64,000 nucleotides of DNA from Siderastrea siderea (GCA_964030785.1 OZ034974.1:47250003-47314002); one strand, 5' to 3'; shown: positions 1 through 9,536, counted from the stretch's first letter. Notes: a model not told the origin generated them from the sequence alone. Translations and numbers: made by a program.

Positions 1-1576
1 CAAAACAACACGCGATTATTCTTGCAAATACTTCCCCCCTCCACTATAGCACCTGAGTGCATAAAGCCCAGTTCAGACGCCGCACCTCCCATGTGTCGTA
101 CCAAGTAGTACGTAGTTTTTTGGCAGTTGTACGGTGTCCAAATGAGTTTTTTCGACAGATTTCAATTAGGCAAGCCAAAATCTCAGAGTACGGCAAAGTT
201 TGCCACTTAAATACGACCTAGGAGCGAAAATGTATTTGGTACGGCCCATGAGAGGTACGGCGTCTGAACTAGGCCTAAAACAGCTTTTTCGTTTACTCAG
301 CAATACCCTTGGAATGCAAAAAAACATCCCGCTAAAAACCCAGTTGGACCAAAATTGGAGATAGAGCAACCATCGGGCTAGTAGGCTACAGGCTAAAAAG
401 TCAAACTGACACTAGAACAAAACGACTGCATAAAAACTTCAAATTAAATTTAAAACTGAAACCTCAGTTAAGGTCAACTAATGATTGTCTGCATATTACT
501 GAAGAATATAAATCCAGCTCACAACAAGATGTGAAAGAAATAAGTGTAGTAGATAATAATTTGAGGAGAGGACAGTCATTGCGGTCATGTTAAAATGTAG
601 CCTGCAGACTGTGCAGACTGCAGACCATGCAGACTACGCAGACTGGTATTTTGTTTTCTTTAAGTAAACTGTGATTTGTTGTACTTTCTAGGACTTTTCA
701 CTTTTTGTCGTGTTAAGGTGATTCCATCGAAAAAGAAGTTGTAATGAGAATTTGTTGAAACTTTGCACAGTTACTAATTACACCTAGTACATTAAAAAAA
801 TAAAATAAAAAGAGGGGGTCACCGTGTCTGATTTCACGCTACGGGGCTGTAGTATATAGGTACTTTGCTATCTTTAGACAGCAATATTGAAAAAACCTAT
901 CCTTGTACTAGAGACACCCATTACTTCAACAAAGTTATAACTAGCAATGAAACATAAGCATTATTCTTATGATAAGAGTAGAATGTTACAGTAAAACGTC
1001 TTAAAATTGCCGTAACAATGAAACTAATTTGAAATAATAGGCAAATCGAGCGTCCGCACGGTTCCAGTGAAAAGCCTAAAATCTGGCTGTAGTAGTGAAT
1101 CAACCGGAATATTTCAAAATTGAATAATGAAAAGTTCTTCAAATTTGAATATATCATGTAAAGTCGTATTTTCCTTAAATAAATGGAATAAAAAAGTGGG
1201 GTCACCGAGTTCGTTAAGGAGAAAACGACCATTTATTTCTCTGAACAGCTCAGCTTCCATAGAAAACCTATCAAGTTCCGAACGCGCGCGCGCTCGTGCG
1301 CGCGCTAATCACGCAGAAAATGATGCGCAGAAAGGATGCGCAATGCAATTGAATGGAATCACCTTAATTAAGATGACATGGCCAGCAGCTGGCCGAGTTC
1401 TCCAAAAAATGCCCCGCTGTAAGGAATTCTCGAACAATTTCGACAGAAAGATTCGCACCTTCTGGGATTATTTCATATTCCTTTGCCAGACGATTCAAAA
1501 GTACATTTTGGTTTTGCAGTTAACGAAGTTTCCGAGCTTGAGCGTACCGTGAACTCGCCATGTTACCGTATACATT

Positions 1577-1874
1577 ACAGGTTTATAAACCTACAGACAC
1601 GCTTGAACAAGCTAATCTATGCAAATTGCTATCTTAAACACGTCGCTAAAAAAATTCAAAAACCATATGTTCCCGTATATGATAAAACCAAGAAAGAAAT
1701 CATTTCTATGTCGGCTGGAAAATCTGTGGATGTGACTGAGATAAATCATGGTCACAACATCGTAAACTAAAACTAAACCGCATTTTGGGAAGAGAAAACA
1801 GGTTTAAAAACCTACTGACACGCTTGAATAAACAAGCTAATTTATGCAAATTGCAATCTTATAAACACGTCGCT
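1577..1874. repeat. Diverged tandem duplication, about 75 bp units
   Basis: The segments at about 1577-1647 and 1798-1874 are clearly related. Both begin ACAGGTTTA-AAACCTAC, continue with GACACGCTTGAA and end with ACACGTCGCT. The intervening sequence is less similar. Both copies happen to be open in one frame and code related peptides, but nothing else suggests a protein, so I treat them as a non-coding duplication. Confidence 0.6.
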
Positions 1875-2555
1875 ATAAATTTCAAATTACCAAACAAAGC
1901 GGTTTCAAAAACCTTGCAAAGTACAGTGAAAATTATCCGTATCAAGCACAGATACAATCTTTTCAATCAACATCTTGCTAAAAGATACATAACCAAAACA
2001 GCTGTTTCATAACACAAATCATAAAAGAACAAATTAAATTACAGTTTCTCGTCAACAAGTCTATTTTTGGAACGATGTTACATGTAATTGTTTTTGTCAA
2101 GTACTCACGTTCCACCGTTGGCCACGACAAAGTTCAATTTTACCTGCCCTTACAATAGCTTTAGGAAATTACCATCAATTCCACCACACCAAGCCTTTAC
2201 TGAAAATATAATATTCGAGAGGTAAAAGTAGAAAAGCACATTTGCGCTGATCGTTTCCGTCCCCATATGTACATTCGACATGGCCGGTAAGCTTAACCTT
2301 GTCTGACCTTCAGCTTCAGTAAGCGAATTCTAACCAGCTCTTTCATTGGTAGAATGTACTCTTAGCTTAGTAGCCTCAATCTGATTGGTGCCACATAGTG
2401 CCACATAAATCCCCCCGGGGGGTGTACTCCCATGTGAAAGGTGCATGGATGCACGTCGTCTCGCTTCCTCCGTCTGTTTTAGCATAGCTTTAATTTAAAT
2501 TTTCCGACGAGCATTCCCGCCCGTCTCACATGAGATTTCCCCCCCGGATCAAAAA

Positions 2556-2595
2556 TACATACATACATACATACATACAAACAAACAAACAAACA
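2556..2595. repeat. CATA/CAAA microsatellite
   Basis: About six ACAT units pass directly into about five ACAA units, just downstream of the stop codon side of the minus-strand fibre gene. Confidence 0.9.
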
Positions 2596-2620
2596 TAGAA
2601 AGCGAAAAACTTCACGCTGA

Positions 2621-3865
2621 CTAAGACCCTATGTTTTCAACATAGGTCAAAAATGATGGATTACTGACTGTACCGTGCAGATCGAGATATATAAATTGTG
2701 GGGGTGAGCTACCCCATCTGTGAAAATTGATAACTGTTTTGGTGTACTTCTCAAATGTTTTGGTTGTATGATTAGAAATTGAAATCGTAGTGCCTTGTGG
2801 TGTAACACTTATCTCATTCATTTCTGGAGGAAACCATTCAACGACCATAGTATAGTAACCGACCGGAAGTTTATATAGGTTAAAACCGAGGCGTGAGCGG
2901 TACTGGTTGGGTGAGCCTTTTTCAAACAGGAGTTTGAGAGAGTAAGCTTTTTTATTTATTTGATGTGGAGACTCGGAAAAATCTCTAATACCCAAAACCT
3001 CGACATTGTTTTCACTCGAAGATTCATCAGTGTCTTCCATCAAGTATCTGAAGGCGTCCCTTTTTTGTCCCGAGGTAGTGATATGAGATTCACGAATTTT
3101 TTGAGTGACAAGATCTCTCAAATCTGATATTTCCTCTTGCACAAAATCAACATTAACTGCGGATTTTGAATCTCTGTAATCGGTTTGTAAGTTAATAATT
3201 TTATTGTTATTTAAATTGAAGTTTCCAGTCATATTGTTAGTGCCATCAACTTTGAGAAACTTTTTTTGTGTCATGTCATCAATTCTGTTGTTAACAAACT
3301 CGACACATGCGGCGTCTCTTTGGTTTGATGGAAGATCAAGATTGATAATTGAATTATTTTTCATATCAATATCAGATCCTTTATCCAGTTTTTTTTCAAG
3401 CTGATTTTCGACATACTTTTTGTTTGTGGCTTGATCTGCCTGTGTTGGGTCTTTCACATTGAAAATTGTATTATTATTCATATCAATATTTGCTTCCATT
3501 TGTCCACCCTCTTTTTTTGAAAGAAAGATATTTCTCATATCTTGATAGCTTATTGCCTTCGTCAAATCGCCGCGGACAGGATATGGGTTGCTTTTCAATC
3601 GCAAGATACTGTACTTATTTTGCATGTCAATATCAGCAGAACCGCTGGCACTACCCTGAGGTCCACGATCACCTTTGTCGCCTTTGTCGCCTTTGTTGCC
3701 TTTTAGGCCCTGGGGTCCTTGTGGCCCCTTATCACCTTTTGAACCCTTATCGCCTTTATCACCTTTATCGCCTTTAGGACCAGGTAACCCAGGCAACCCT
3801 CTAGGACCTATCTGACCTTGTCCTTGAGAATCAACATGATTAAGAATACCGTTTGTATAACTCAT
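2621..3865 (-). CDS. Collagen-stalk fibre-like protein
   Basis: This 414-residue protein is most likely a virion surface fibre. Residues about 20-73 are 18 uninterrupted Gly-X-Y triplets, rich in GDK and GPQ, predicting a trimeric collagen stalk. Four related repeats follow, each with an IDM-x-NN-x-I-like core (near residues 78, 120, 165 and 215). The spacers end in phrases such as TNKKYVE and AACVEFV, a pattern like phage and adenoviral fibre shafts. The last about 110 residues are non-repetitive and could be a receptor-binding head. The start ATG lies 11 bp after the ATPase stop codon on the same strand and follows a TCTAAAC-ATTAT late-type motif. The fibre role is inferred from architecture; no family match is claimed. 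Confidence 0.75.
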   Translation of the reverse strand: MSYTNGILNHVDSQGQGQIGPRGLPGLPGPKGDKGDKGDKGSKGDKGPQGPQGLKGNKGDKGDKGDRGPQGSASGSADIDMQNKYSILRLKSNPYPVRGDLTKAISYQDMRNIFLSKKEGGQMEANIDMNNNTIFNVKDPTQADQATNKKYVENQLEKKLDKGSDIDMKNNSIINLDLPSNQRDAACVEFVNNRIDDMTQKKFLKVDGTNNMTGNFNLNNNKIINLQTDYRDSKSAVNVDFVQEEISDLRDLVTQKIRESHITTSGQKRDAFRYLMEDTDESSSENNVEVLGIRDFSESPHQINKKAYSLKLLFEKGSPNQYRSRLGFNLYKLPVGYYTMVVEWFPPEMNEISVTPQGTTISISNHTTKTFEKYTKTVINFHRWGSSPPQFIYLDLHGTVSNPSFLTYVENIGS

Positions 3866-3882
3866 ATAATATTAGTTTAGAT
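3866..3882 (-). promoter_or_regulatory. Late-type start motif of fibre gene
   Basis: On the minus strand TCTAAAC is followed by an AT run that ends at the ATG. This matches the TCTAA motif before the plus-strand capsid genes. It lies in the short gap after the ATPase gene, so the two genes may be transcribed separately. Confidence 0.5.
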
Positions 3883-4521
3883 TTTTTCGTCGAAATTTCG
3901 GGCTACCTTTTTTTTGACCTTATCAACATACAAAAAACTATATGGATCCTTAGTAGCTTTCTGATAATCTGATTTATTTATGTTCAGTTCTCGGCAAATC
4001 ATCGATTGCTCGTTTATAGAAGGAAAATCAAAAACACAAAAATGTGAACTATTCAGTCTTATTGTTTTATCGGTTCCGTAATAGCTTAATTGACTCAAAT
4101 ATATACAACAACAATTTTTATTTCTTGAATTGGTGAAGTAGTCTCGTATCCGTTCGTCATTTTTCTTACCTGTATTCAAATAATCATCAAATATGACTAA
4201 TTTTTGGTTTTCATCAGACAAATCTGTTAAAGGGATGATGTCATCATTACTTGCTTCGATTATATCATAGCCGACCTCTTTTGATATTGGTTCAAGAGAT
4301 TTCAACAGATGCTTATATTTGCTTTGGGAGAGATTTCGAGCATAAAGGTATATCTTATCAAAATAGAGAAGCCTATATATCATATCAAGCAAAAGGTTGG
4401 TCTTGCCGCCACCAGATGAAGCACAAACGAGCATCCTAAAACATCGGTTTGGCATGAAACTCTTTAATTGAACAAAATCGTTGTTTTCATCATCTTGAAT
4501 GTCGTAATTTTGAATCTTCAT
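3877..4521 (-). CDS. DNA-packaging ATPase (FtsK/HerA, A32-like)
   Basis: This 214-residue protein is the genome-packaging ATPase of the element and would pump DNA into the capsid. The Walker A loop is SSGGGKT at residues 35-41. The Walker B strand is LVIFDD near residue 110. A serine/asparagine-rich sensor-like segment (YFTNSRNKNCCCIYLSQ) follows, as expected for this family. The size fits Polinton ATPases, which are single compact domains. It is the first gene of a two-gene minus-strand block and is divergent from the plus-strand PPxY gene. The upstream intergenic region (about 4522-4649) holds a small tandem repeat of GCGACACGCTAT. Confidence 0.9.
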   Translation of the reverse strand: MKIQNYDIQDDENNDFVQLKSFMPNRCFRMLVCASSGGGKTNLLLDMIYRLLYFDKIYLYARNLSQSKYKHLLKSLEPISKEVGYDIIEASNDDIIPLTDLSDENQKLVIFDDYLNTGKKNDERIRDYFTNSRNKNCCCIYLSQLSYYGTDKTIRLNSSHFCVFDFPSINEQSMICRELNINKSDYQKATKDPYSFLYVDKVKKKVARNFDEKI

Positions 4522-4544
4522 ATGATACTATGTTATACAATTTT

Positions 4545-4581
4545 ATCACATGGCGACACGCTATGCGACACGCTATGCGAG
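4545..4581. repeat. Short tandem repeat in divergent promoter
   Basis: GCGACACGCTAT occurs twice in a row between the divergent ATPase and PPxY genes. It could be a control site for both, but its role is unknown. Confidence 0.5.
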
Positions 4582-4649
4582 CGTTTTTATATATGATAAC
4601 CCTAATTTTTCCGAACAAAATACGAAAATTTATGTAAACAAATGATATA

Positions 4650-5636
4650 ATGAGTTTACTCAAATGGAAAGAAATGGCTGAGAAACGATCCGAGCTTGGT
4701 AAAAAGATTAACACAGTGAGAGAGACGATAAAACAAAAAACTATATCTGATCAAATGGGTGAAGTTGAGGCAGAGAAACTTTTCAAACCTATAACATCAG
4801 GATTAAAGGAACTCACATCTCCAAAAATGCCATTGAGAAGATTACCAAAGAAAAAGCGACCTGTTCCAGATTATGGAATAGCTATTGATGATGAAGTTCC
4901 TAATTATGGATTGGAAGATCTATTTGGTGATCAAGTTCTACCACAAAATGACAAACAATTGGTTCCAAAACCTCCAAGTTATGAAGATGTCCTTAAGGAT
5001 TTAGTATCAGGTGAAAAACAAATGTATATAGATCCAGCATTTATGTATGAACCTGAAGATCTTCCACCTGAATACGAAGAAGAAGGACCTGATTATAACA
5101 TTCTCGAGGAGGATGCAATTAACCAAGTTTTGGATGAACTTGAAATACCGAATTATGAAGACGTCGAATTACGACTCAAACAAGAAGATATGAATGTCGA
5201 TAAGAGGAAAGCTTATCTTACCAAGACCCTGAAGAAAGCTAAAGATAAAAGGAAACAACTAACTGGCTATTCGACTGATATCACTAAAAAATTAAATAGT
5301 GGTTCAATCACTGAAGCTGAGGCTCAATATCGAAGAAAAATTATTCAAGATACAAGAAAGGTTCTTACTGATTATATCGATTACAACAATCAAAAACTGA
5401 AAAATATTAAAGGATCTGGTTTGAAGAAAAAAATAAAAAGAGGTGGACAATTCCAGTTTTTCAACAATCCGACAGAAATGATTAAAAAACTTGAACTGAT
5501 TATCGGATCAATGGTTGCAGGTAATAATAGCATTGAACTACGGAATACAGGCGTCGCTCTTCTCGACATCTTGTTGAAAAACTCTATTTTGAACAGGTCG
5601 CAATATAACAAAATATACAAAAACTATTTTATGTAA
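4650..5636 (+). CDS. PPxY-containing virion protein (Polinton)
   Basis: A 328-residue acidic-then-basic protein. Residues about 85-155 are rich in Pro, Asp, Glu and Tyr. They include PPSY (in KPPSYEDV) and PPEY (in DLPPEYEEE), two exact PPxY motifs of the kind that recruit Nedd4-family WW domains. Residues about 180-250 look helical and charged. An adenain-type site, IKGS|G, lies near residue 257 before a Lys-rich stretch. The C-terminal about 60 residues form a compact hydrophobic helical domain. Polintons and adenoviruses encode internal virion proteins with PPxY motifs (protein VI of adenovirus has one), so an internal or penton-associated role is likely. The start is the ATG after an AT-rich GATATA motif. 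Confidence 0.7.
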   Translation: MSLLKWKEMAEKRSELGKKINTVRETIKQKTISDQMGEVEAEKLFKPITSGLKELTSPKMPLRRLPKKKRPVPDYGIAIDDEVPNYGLEDLFGDQVLPQNDKQLVPKPPSYEDVLKDLVSGEKQMYIDPAFMYEPEDLPPEYEEEGPDYNILEEDAINQVLDELEIPNYEDVELRLKQEDMNVDKRKAYLTKTLKKAKDKRKQLTGYSTDITKKLNSGSITEAEAQYRRKIIQDTRKVLTDYIDYNNQKLKNIKGSGLKKKIKRGGQFQFFNNPTEMIKKLELIIGSMVAGNNSIELRNTGVALLDILLKNSILNRSQYNKIYKNYFM

Positions 5637-5648
5637 ACTAATCATATA

Positions 5649-6410
5649 ATGGATAGACAACTTATTTTATCATCGCATTCAGTCAGAAACAAGAATGGCA
5701 ATAAACCGAGTGATTTCATAATCAAATACATCAATCCGATAATTCTCGATCCGAATGGACAATATGAAATCGGCCTCGACCGAATCATTTCGATGTCATT
5801 TACTTGGTTTAATGTGACAAAAGAACTCAATAATCAGAAAATAAGATATTCGTCTGATAGTGGTACTAATTGGACAGAGTTGATATTCAATCCTGGTGTA
5901 TGGAACTATGTCGATTTCAATAATTTTTTAAAGGATAATACTAAAACAGGAACAGCTAACAATCCGTCATATCCGATCAGTCTCGAATTCGACGATACAA
6001 TATTTCGCACAATAATAACACTTGCCTCAAATTACAGATTAGATCTGACTGTATCCGATTTCAATGATTTAATTGGCTTCAATAAACAGGTTTTAACTAA
6101 TGCTAAAAATGTTGGTGATTACATACCGAATTTGAGTCAAGACAGAGAAATTCTCAATATTCATAGTGACCTCATATCCGAAAGTCTAGTTGATGGTGAT
6201 GAAACGGATATTATATATAGTTTCAGTACCTCAACTCTCACCCCGAGTTATAGTTTCGCACAAGAGCCAAGACGAGTACAGTTCAATCCTGTCAATAAAA
6301 ATACGATTAATAAAATTCGGATTTATATCACCGACGGTAAACGAAGAATCATAGATCTTAATCATAGTGACACTTCATTCAGTTTGATTTTAAGAGAGAA
6401 GAGAGATTAA
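5649..6410 (+). CDS. Minor capsid (penton-like) protein
   Basis: This 253-residue protein matches the usual size and place of the Polinton minor capsid (penton) protein, expected to be a single jelly roll at the capsid vertices. The N-terminus has an alternating strand pattern with LILSSHSVRN and SDFIIKYINPI. The C-terminus ends with IRIYITDGKRRIIDLN and then FSLILRE, a phrase typical of these proteins. It starts 12 bp after the PPxY gene stop and lies upstream of the major capsid gene, the order usual in Polintons. The ATG follows CTAATCATATA. No adenain site is evident. Confidence 0.75.
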   Translation: MDRQLILSSHSVRNKNGNKPSDFIIKYINPIILDPNGQYEIGLDRIISMSFTWFNVTKELNNQKIRYSSDSGTNWTELIFNPGVWNYVDFNNFLKDNTKTGTANNPSYPISLEFDDTIFRTIITLASNYRLDLTVSDFNDLIGFNKQVLTNAKNVGDYIPNLSQDREILNIHSDLISESLVDGDETDIIYSFSTSTLTPSYSFAQEPRRVQFNPVNKNTINKIRIYITDGKRRIIDLNHSDTSFSLILREKRD

Positions 6411-6428
6411 TCTAACTAATAGTTATAT
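6410..6428 (+). promoter_or_regulatory. Late-type start motif TCTAAC
   Basis: TCTAAC at 6411 is followed by an AT-rich spacer ending in ATATATG, the start codon of the next gene. The stop codon of the penton-like gene is immediately upstream. Confidence 0.55.
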
Positions 6429-6800
6429 ATGTCGTCGTATGAATACAAGCGTATTTATCATCCAAAACTTGGACTATTTGTTTATGAACATAAAGGATCT
6501 GGGATCATCATTGACAACATTTTCAAACCGGTTGGAAGGGTGTTAAGTAAAGTTCCAGAAATGGTTTTAAAACCTTTTGCCAAAAAAGCGCTTGAATCTG
6601 GTATTTCACATGCTGGAGACAAACTGGGAAAAAAAGCAGCTGAAAAAAGCGGAGAGCTTATTATGAGAAAATTACACGGTTCAACTAAACAATCAATGAA
6701 TAAAACCATGAAACCAACCAAACCTACTAAACCAAAACAAGAAGAAGATTACAACACAATTCTGAATAGACTTATATCTGGTACTGGATTAAAACGATAA
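6429..6800 (+). CDS. Small basic protein with adenain site
   Basis: A 123-residue protein with a Gly-Ile-rich segment (GSGIIIDNIFKPVG) near residues 22-36, then an amphipathic Lys/Ala-rich helical region (residues 40-90) and a Pro/Thr/Lys tract. The C-terminus carries ISGT|G, a perfect match to the (M/I/L)xGx-G adenain consensus, 4 residues from the end. This resembles small membrane-active or core proteins cleaved during adenovirus maturation. Function is inferred from composition, cleavage motif and position between the two capsid genes. Confidence 0.65.
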   Translation: MSSYEYKRIYHPKLGLFVYEHKGSGIIIDNIFKPVGRVLSKVPEMVLKPFAKKALESGISHAGDKLGKKAAEKSGELIMRKLHGSTKQSMNKTMKPTKPTKPKQEEDYNTILNRLISGTGLKR

Positions 6801-6867
6801 AATGTTATTAAAAAGTGAATTTTATCCAATTATAAATAGACTAATAAGTGGGAAATGGTTTATATAA

Positions 6868-6899
6868 AGAGTGAATTTTATCTAAACTATCAATATATA
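6868..6899 (+). promoter_or_regulatory. Late-type promoter of major capsid gene
   Basis: AGAGTGAATTTTATCTAAAC is followed by an AT-rich run ending at the ATG at 6900. A degenerate second copy (AAAGTGAATTTTATCCAATT) lies about 60 bp upstream at 6812, so the cassette is duplicated here. Confidence 0.6.
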
Positions 6900-8189
6900 A
6901 TGAGTTTCAGAACAAATGAAAATCTGCAACGATATGAATACGTTCGTTTCCATTTGGATAATGTAATTGAACAGCCTGCTAACAATCAAAGTCAGAAAAA
7001 GACGGGTTATAGATTCACAATCAACGATAGGTCGACTATGTTTGATTTTTTTAATGGGTATTTCGAAGTAACTAAAGAGCTTCAAAAAAAGGCAGATGGT
7101 ACTGGATATGCTCAAGCAGATCGCATCACCATGATAAACGGATCTCACAGTCTAATCAGACATATGGTTATTAAATCGTCTGGTAAAATAGTATACGAGA
7201 GTGATAATTTACATAAAATTACGAATGTTAAAAATTTACTCGAATACAGTGATGATTTTAGTAGATCCGTTGGAAAGAATTCGTTCTGGTATCTTGATAC
7301 TGATGTTACAACAGCAGATACAAACACAGGTTTCGAGGCCCGTCGTATTTTAACCCAGGCTCATCAGAATAACGGCGGCGGAGGAGCTAAATCGATTAAC
7401 GAGATGATACCGTTGAACCGATACAGTTTTTTCCAAAAATTAGAAAAAAAAATGTTGCCCCCGATGCAGCTCACATTTGAACTTACACTTAACGAAGACA
7501 GTGAAATGATTCACATGGCAAATGGCACAGACGCTGGTCGTGTTGTAGTAAAGAGATTGTATCTTTGGCTCCCTAGATTAATCCCAAAAGACAGCATGTA
7601 TAGTAATTTCGTTTCAGAGTTTCTTAAGCCAACAACCTGGACATATATGCGAGATCTCTACAATCAGTCAGCAAATACCAGAGCTATTCAGAACATGTTT
7701 CAAATCAGTCCAGCTTTCGACAACGTTAAACACGTTTTTATATATCTCCAGCGGACAGACGGACCAAATGATGATGAATCCGAGAGAAGTCCGTATTTGT
7801 TTGACACTTTCAAGTTGAATGCTGCTGACACTAATAGCTCTCTCTCGAGTTGTCGTTTAGAATACGGGAATAACGTTTTTTTCCCAGAGTTGGAATATGA
7901 TGGAGATTCTAAAATCAGGATATTCAATGATCTCATGAGTTATGCATTTCGTAAAAACGATTACAATTCTGGGACACAACTTAATGTATCTAATTTTAGT
8001 AGTTTGTACGGATTAATATATTTCGATTTGACATATCAAAAAGAGGTAGTGACAAGAGATCCTAAACAGTTGATTCTCCATTATCGTCTCAATGTAGCCC
8101 CGACAGCAAACGTCCGAGCTCATAGCATCGTATTTTACGAGAGTGAGGTTGTTGTTAAGACAATTGGAAACGAATTGATGATAGTTTAA
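6900..8189 (+). CDS. Major capsid protein (double jelly roll type)
   Basis: This is the main shell protein. I choose the ATG at 6900 (429 codons) rather than the in-frame one at 6855, because the late motif ends at 6899 and the 6855 start lies inside it. The middle has the typical phrase LPPMQLTFELTLNEDSEM near residue 185, followed by VVVKRLYLWLP. The length is somewhat below that of many Polinton capsid proteins (about 450-600). No adenain site is visible, as expected for a shell protein assembled uncleaved. The neighbours are small virion proteins on both sides. The jelly-roll fold is inferred from family knowledge. Confidence 0.85.
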   Translation: MSFRTNENLQRYEYVRFHLDNVIEQPANNQSQKKTGYRFTINDRSTMFDFFNGYFEVTKELQKKADGTGYAQADRITMINGSHSLIRHMVIKSSGKIVYESDNLHKITNVKNLLEYSDDFSRSVGKNSFWYLDTDVTTADTNTGFEARRILTQAHQNNGGGGAKSINEMIPLNRYSFFQKLEKKMLPPMQLTFELTLNEDSEMIHMANGTDAGRVVVKRLYLWLPRLIPKDSMYSNFVSEFLKPTTWTYMRDLYNQSANTRAIQNMFQISPAFDNVKHVFIYLQRTDGPNDDESERSPYLFDTFKLNAADTNSSLSSCRLEYGNNVFFPELEYDGDSKIRIFNDLMSYAFRKNDYNSGTQLNVSNFSSLYGLIYFDLTYQKEVVTRDPKQLILHYRLNVAPTANVRAHSIVFYESEVVVKTIGNELMIV

Positions 8190-8240
8190 ATGAATAAGTT
8201 TTTTAACATCGATGAAAATTTAAATGATGTGTTTTTTAAA

Positions 8241-8265
8241 AGAGAATTTATCTAACATATATTAT
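8241..8265 (+). promoter_or_regulatory. Late-type promoter
   Basis: AGAGAATTTATCTAACATAT plus an AT run ends directly at the ATG at 8266. It is nearly identical to the cassette at 11321-11348 and related to the one before the major capsid gene. Confidence 0.65.
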
Positions 8266-8955
8266 ATGACGCAACTATACGAAATCAAAGTTAGTTTATC
8301 ACCAAACCAGAAAAAGAATCTTAGTAACGCGTATCATAAAAGAGAAACAATAGTTCTAAGGCTCACGAAGGACTCTCTATCTGAGAATGACACTCTGTAT
8401 GTACCTCAGAATATAGTTAAGCGATTGGATAAAAATAGAAAATTGAAAAAGGGAATGGACATAAAACTTTCTAAAACAAACATTCGAAAACAAGTAGGTG
8501 GATCTCTTTTGTCTACAGTTCTGACGCTTGGAAGAACTTTTGGTCCCACTATTGCTAAGACCATCGGTTTGTCAGCTTTAGCTGGAGCAGCTAGTGAAGG
8601 AGCATCTCAGATTGTTAAGAAGATATCCGGAAAAGGTGTTCAAACCGGTCGGTTCCTCATACCACAAAATAAAGTCGATCAGTTGATAACATATAAACAT
8701 CTTTTGACCACCAAACAAAAGAAGGATATATTAAATGCTCTACAAACCGGTTCTGGTGTTCATATAAAACCAACAAAAGTACAAACAGGTGGGTTCTTAG
8801 GTACTCTTCTTGCATCAATTGGAGTCCCTTTAGCTATTGAGGCAATAAAGAAGATGACTGGTAAAGGTGCCCCCCAGATGGGACAACCAAAACAAAGACC
8901 GCCTAGATCTGTACCAAAACCAACTTATAGAACACCACCTTTTTATGGAAATTGA
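8266..8955 (+). CDS. Membrane-active virion protein, adenain substrate
   Basis: A 229-residue protein starting at the ATG that ends the late motif (an in-frame ATG at 8224 is less likely). The N-terminal 75 residues form a charged domain. Two glycine/alanine-rich amphipathic stretches follow: near residues 78-110 (after VGGSLLSTV) and 180-205 (GGFLGTLLASIG). These could insert into membranes. Adenain-type sites ISGK|G and MTGK|G follow each stretch, so cleavage would release both segments. The C-terminus is Pro/Gln-rich. Adenovirus proteins VI and X are comparable in logic. I infer a role in endosome escape or core packing. Confidence 0.65.
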   Translation: MTQLYEIKVSLSPNQKKNLSNAYHKRETIVLRLTKDSLSENDTLYVPQNIVKRLDKNRKLKKGMDIKLSKTNIRKQVGGSLLSTVLTLGRTFGPTIAKTIGLSALAGAASEGASQIVKKISGKGVQTGRFLIPQNKVDQLITYKHLLTTKQKKDILNALQTGSGVHIKPTKVQTGGFLGTLLASIGVPLAIEAIKKMTGKGAPQMGQPKQRPPRSVPKPTYRTPPFYGN

Positions 8956-8984
8956 CCAGACGGTACAATCGGTATGGGGACTAA

Positions 8985-9536
8985 AAAAACAAAAAAAAAC
9001 AAAAAAAAAGGAGAGGGTCTTCTACTAGGGAAAAATTCACCCTTCAAAAACGTCCCACTGTTAAACATTCTGTTGTAAAACCGAAATTCCATAAGAATGT
9101 CCCATTAAGCAATCATGATTTAATAAAATGGTGTAAATATCTAAATATCCCAATTAATGATGTATTGTCAAGAGATGAAAATGTTCCTCACAATCATAGA
9201 CAGGCTCTATTCATTTACAATCTTGAACCGAGTTATATGTCAGGGAGTCATTGGGTAGCTACTTATGTTAAGGACAAAGTCATCAATTACTTTGATAGCT
9301 TTGGTTTGCCTCCCTTCCAAGAAATGGTCAATCATGCGAGAAAAAAGAATTTAACATTGCTTCATCAGAACAATCAAATACAAAATTTACTAACGACAAC
9401 ATGCGGTTACTTCTGTTTATACTTTTTGAATGAGATGAATAAGGGCAAATCATATTTTGATCTGTTGGAAGTTTTCGACATATTTAACACGGTTAAAAAT
9501 GAGAAATTGTTAGAACAGTATTTTAAAAATATCTAA
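8985..9536 (+). CDS. Adenain-like cysteine protease, 5' end out of frame
   Basis: This is the maturation protease (adenovirus endopeptidase/Ulp1-like, C5). Counting from the TTG at 9165, the catalytic His is residue 29 (GSHW), the Asp is 44 (YFDSFG) and the Cys is 80 (TTCGYFC). The homologous open frame runs up to about 8985 without any ATG and then meets a TAA. The nearest plausible start, ATGGGGACT at 8974, is in another frame and is followed by long A runs, so a one-base slip in the A tracts would join them. Either the copy is frameshifted, an assembly indel is present, or slippage is used. Targets are probably the (M/I/L)xGx-G sites in neighbouring proteins. Confidence 0.85.
   Translation, partial: KNKKKQKKRRGSSTREKFTLQKRPTVKHSVVKPKFHKNVPLSNHDLIKWCKYLNIPINDVLSRDENVPHNHRQALFIYNLEPSYMSGSHWVATYVKDKVINYFDSFGLPPFQEMVNHARKKNLTLLHQNNQIQNLLTTTCGYFCLYFLNEMNKGKSYFDLLEVFDIFNTVKNEKLLEQYFKNI

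Larger units (their letters stand above)
1..2600. other. Intergenic DNA, no supported gene
   Basis: I see no convincing gene here; the open frames are short and lack recognisable domains. The stretch holds a pair of GGGGTCACCG motifs after A-rich runs (about 814 and 1197), a GC alternating palindrome at 1284-1305, a C6/G6 palindrome near 2410 and a CATA/CAAA microsatellite at about 2556-2595. A left end of the downstream Polinton should lie in or near the last part of this stretch, but I could not match it to sequence on the right side. Confidence 0.6.

Noticed and set aside
1127..2012. Three overlapping frames in the left flank with Lys/Asn-rich products
   Set aside because: No domains; two of them are just the two copies of a duplicated AT-rich segment.
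3466..3777. 103-codon plus-strand frame opposite the fibre gene
   Set aside because: Antisense of the collagen repeat, with no motif of its own.
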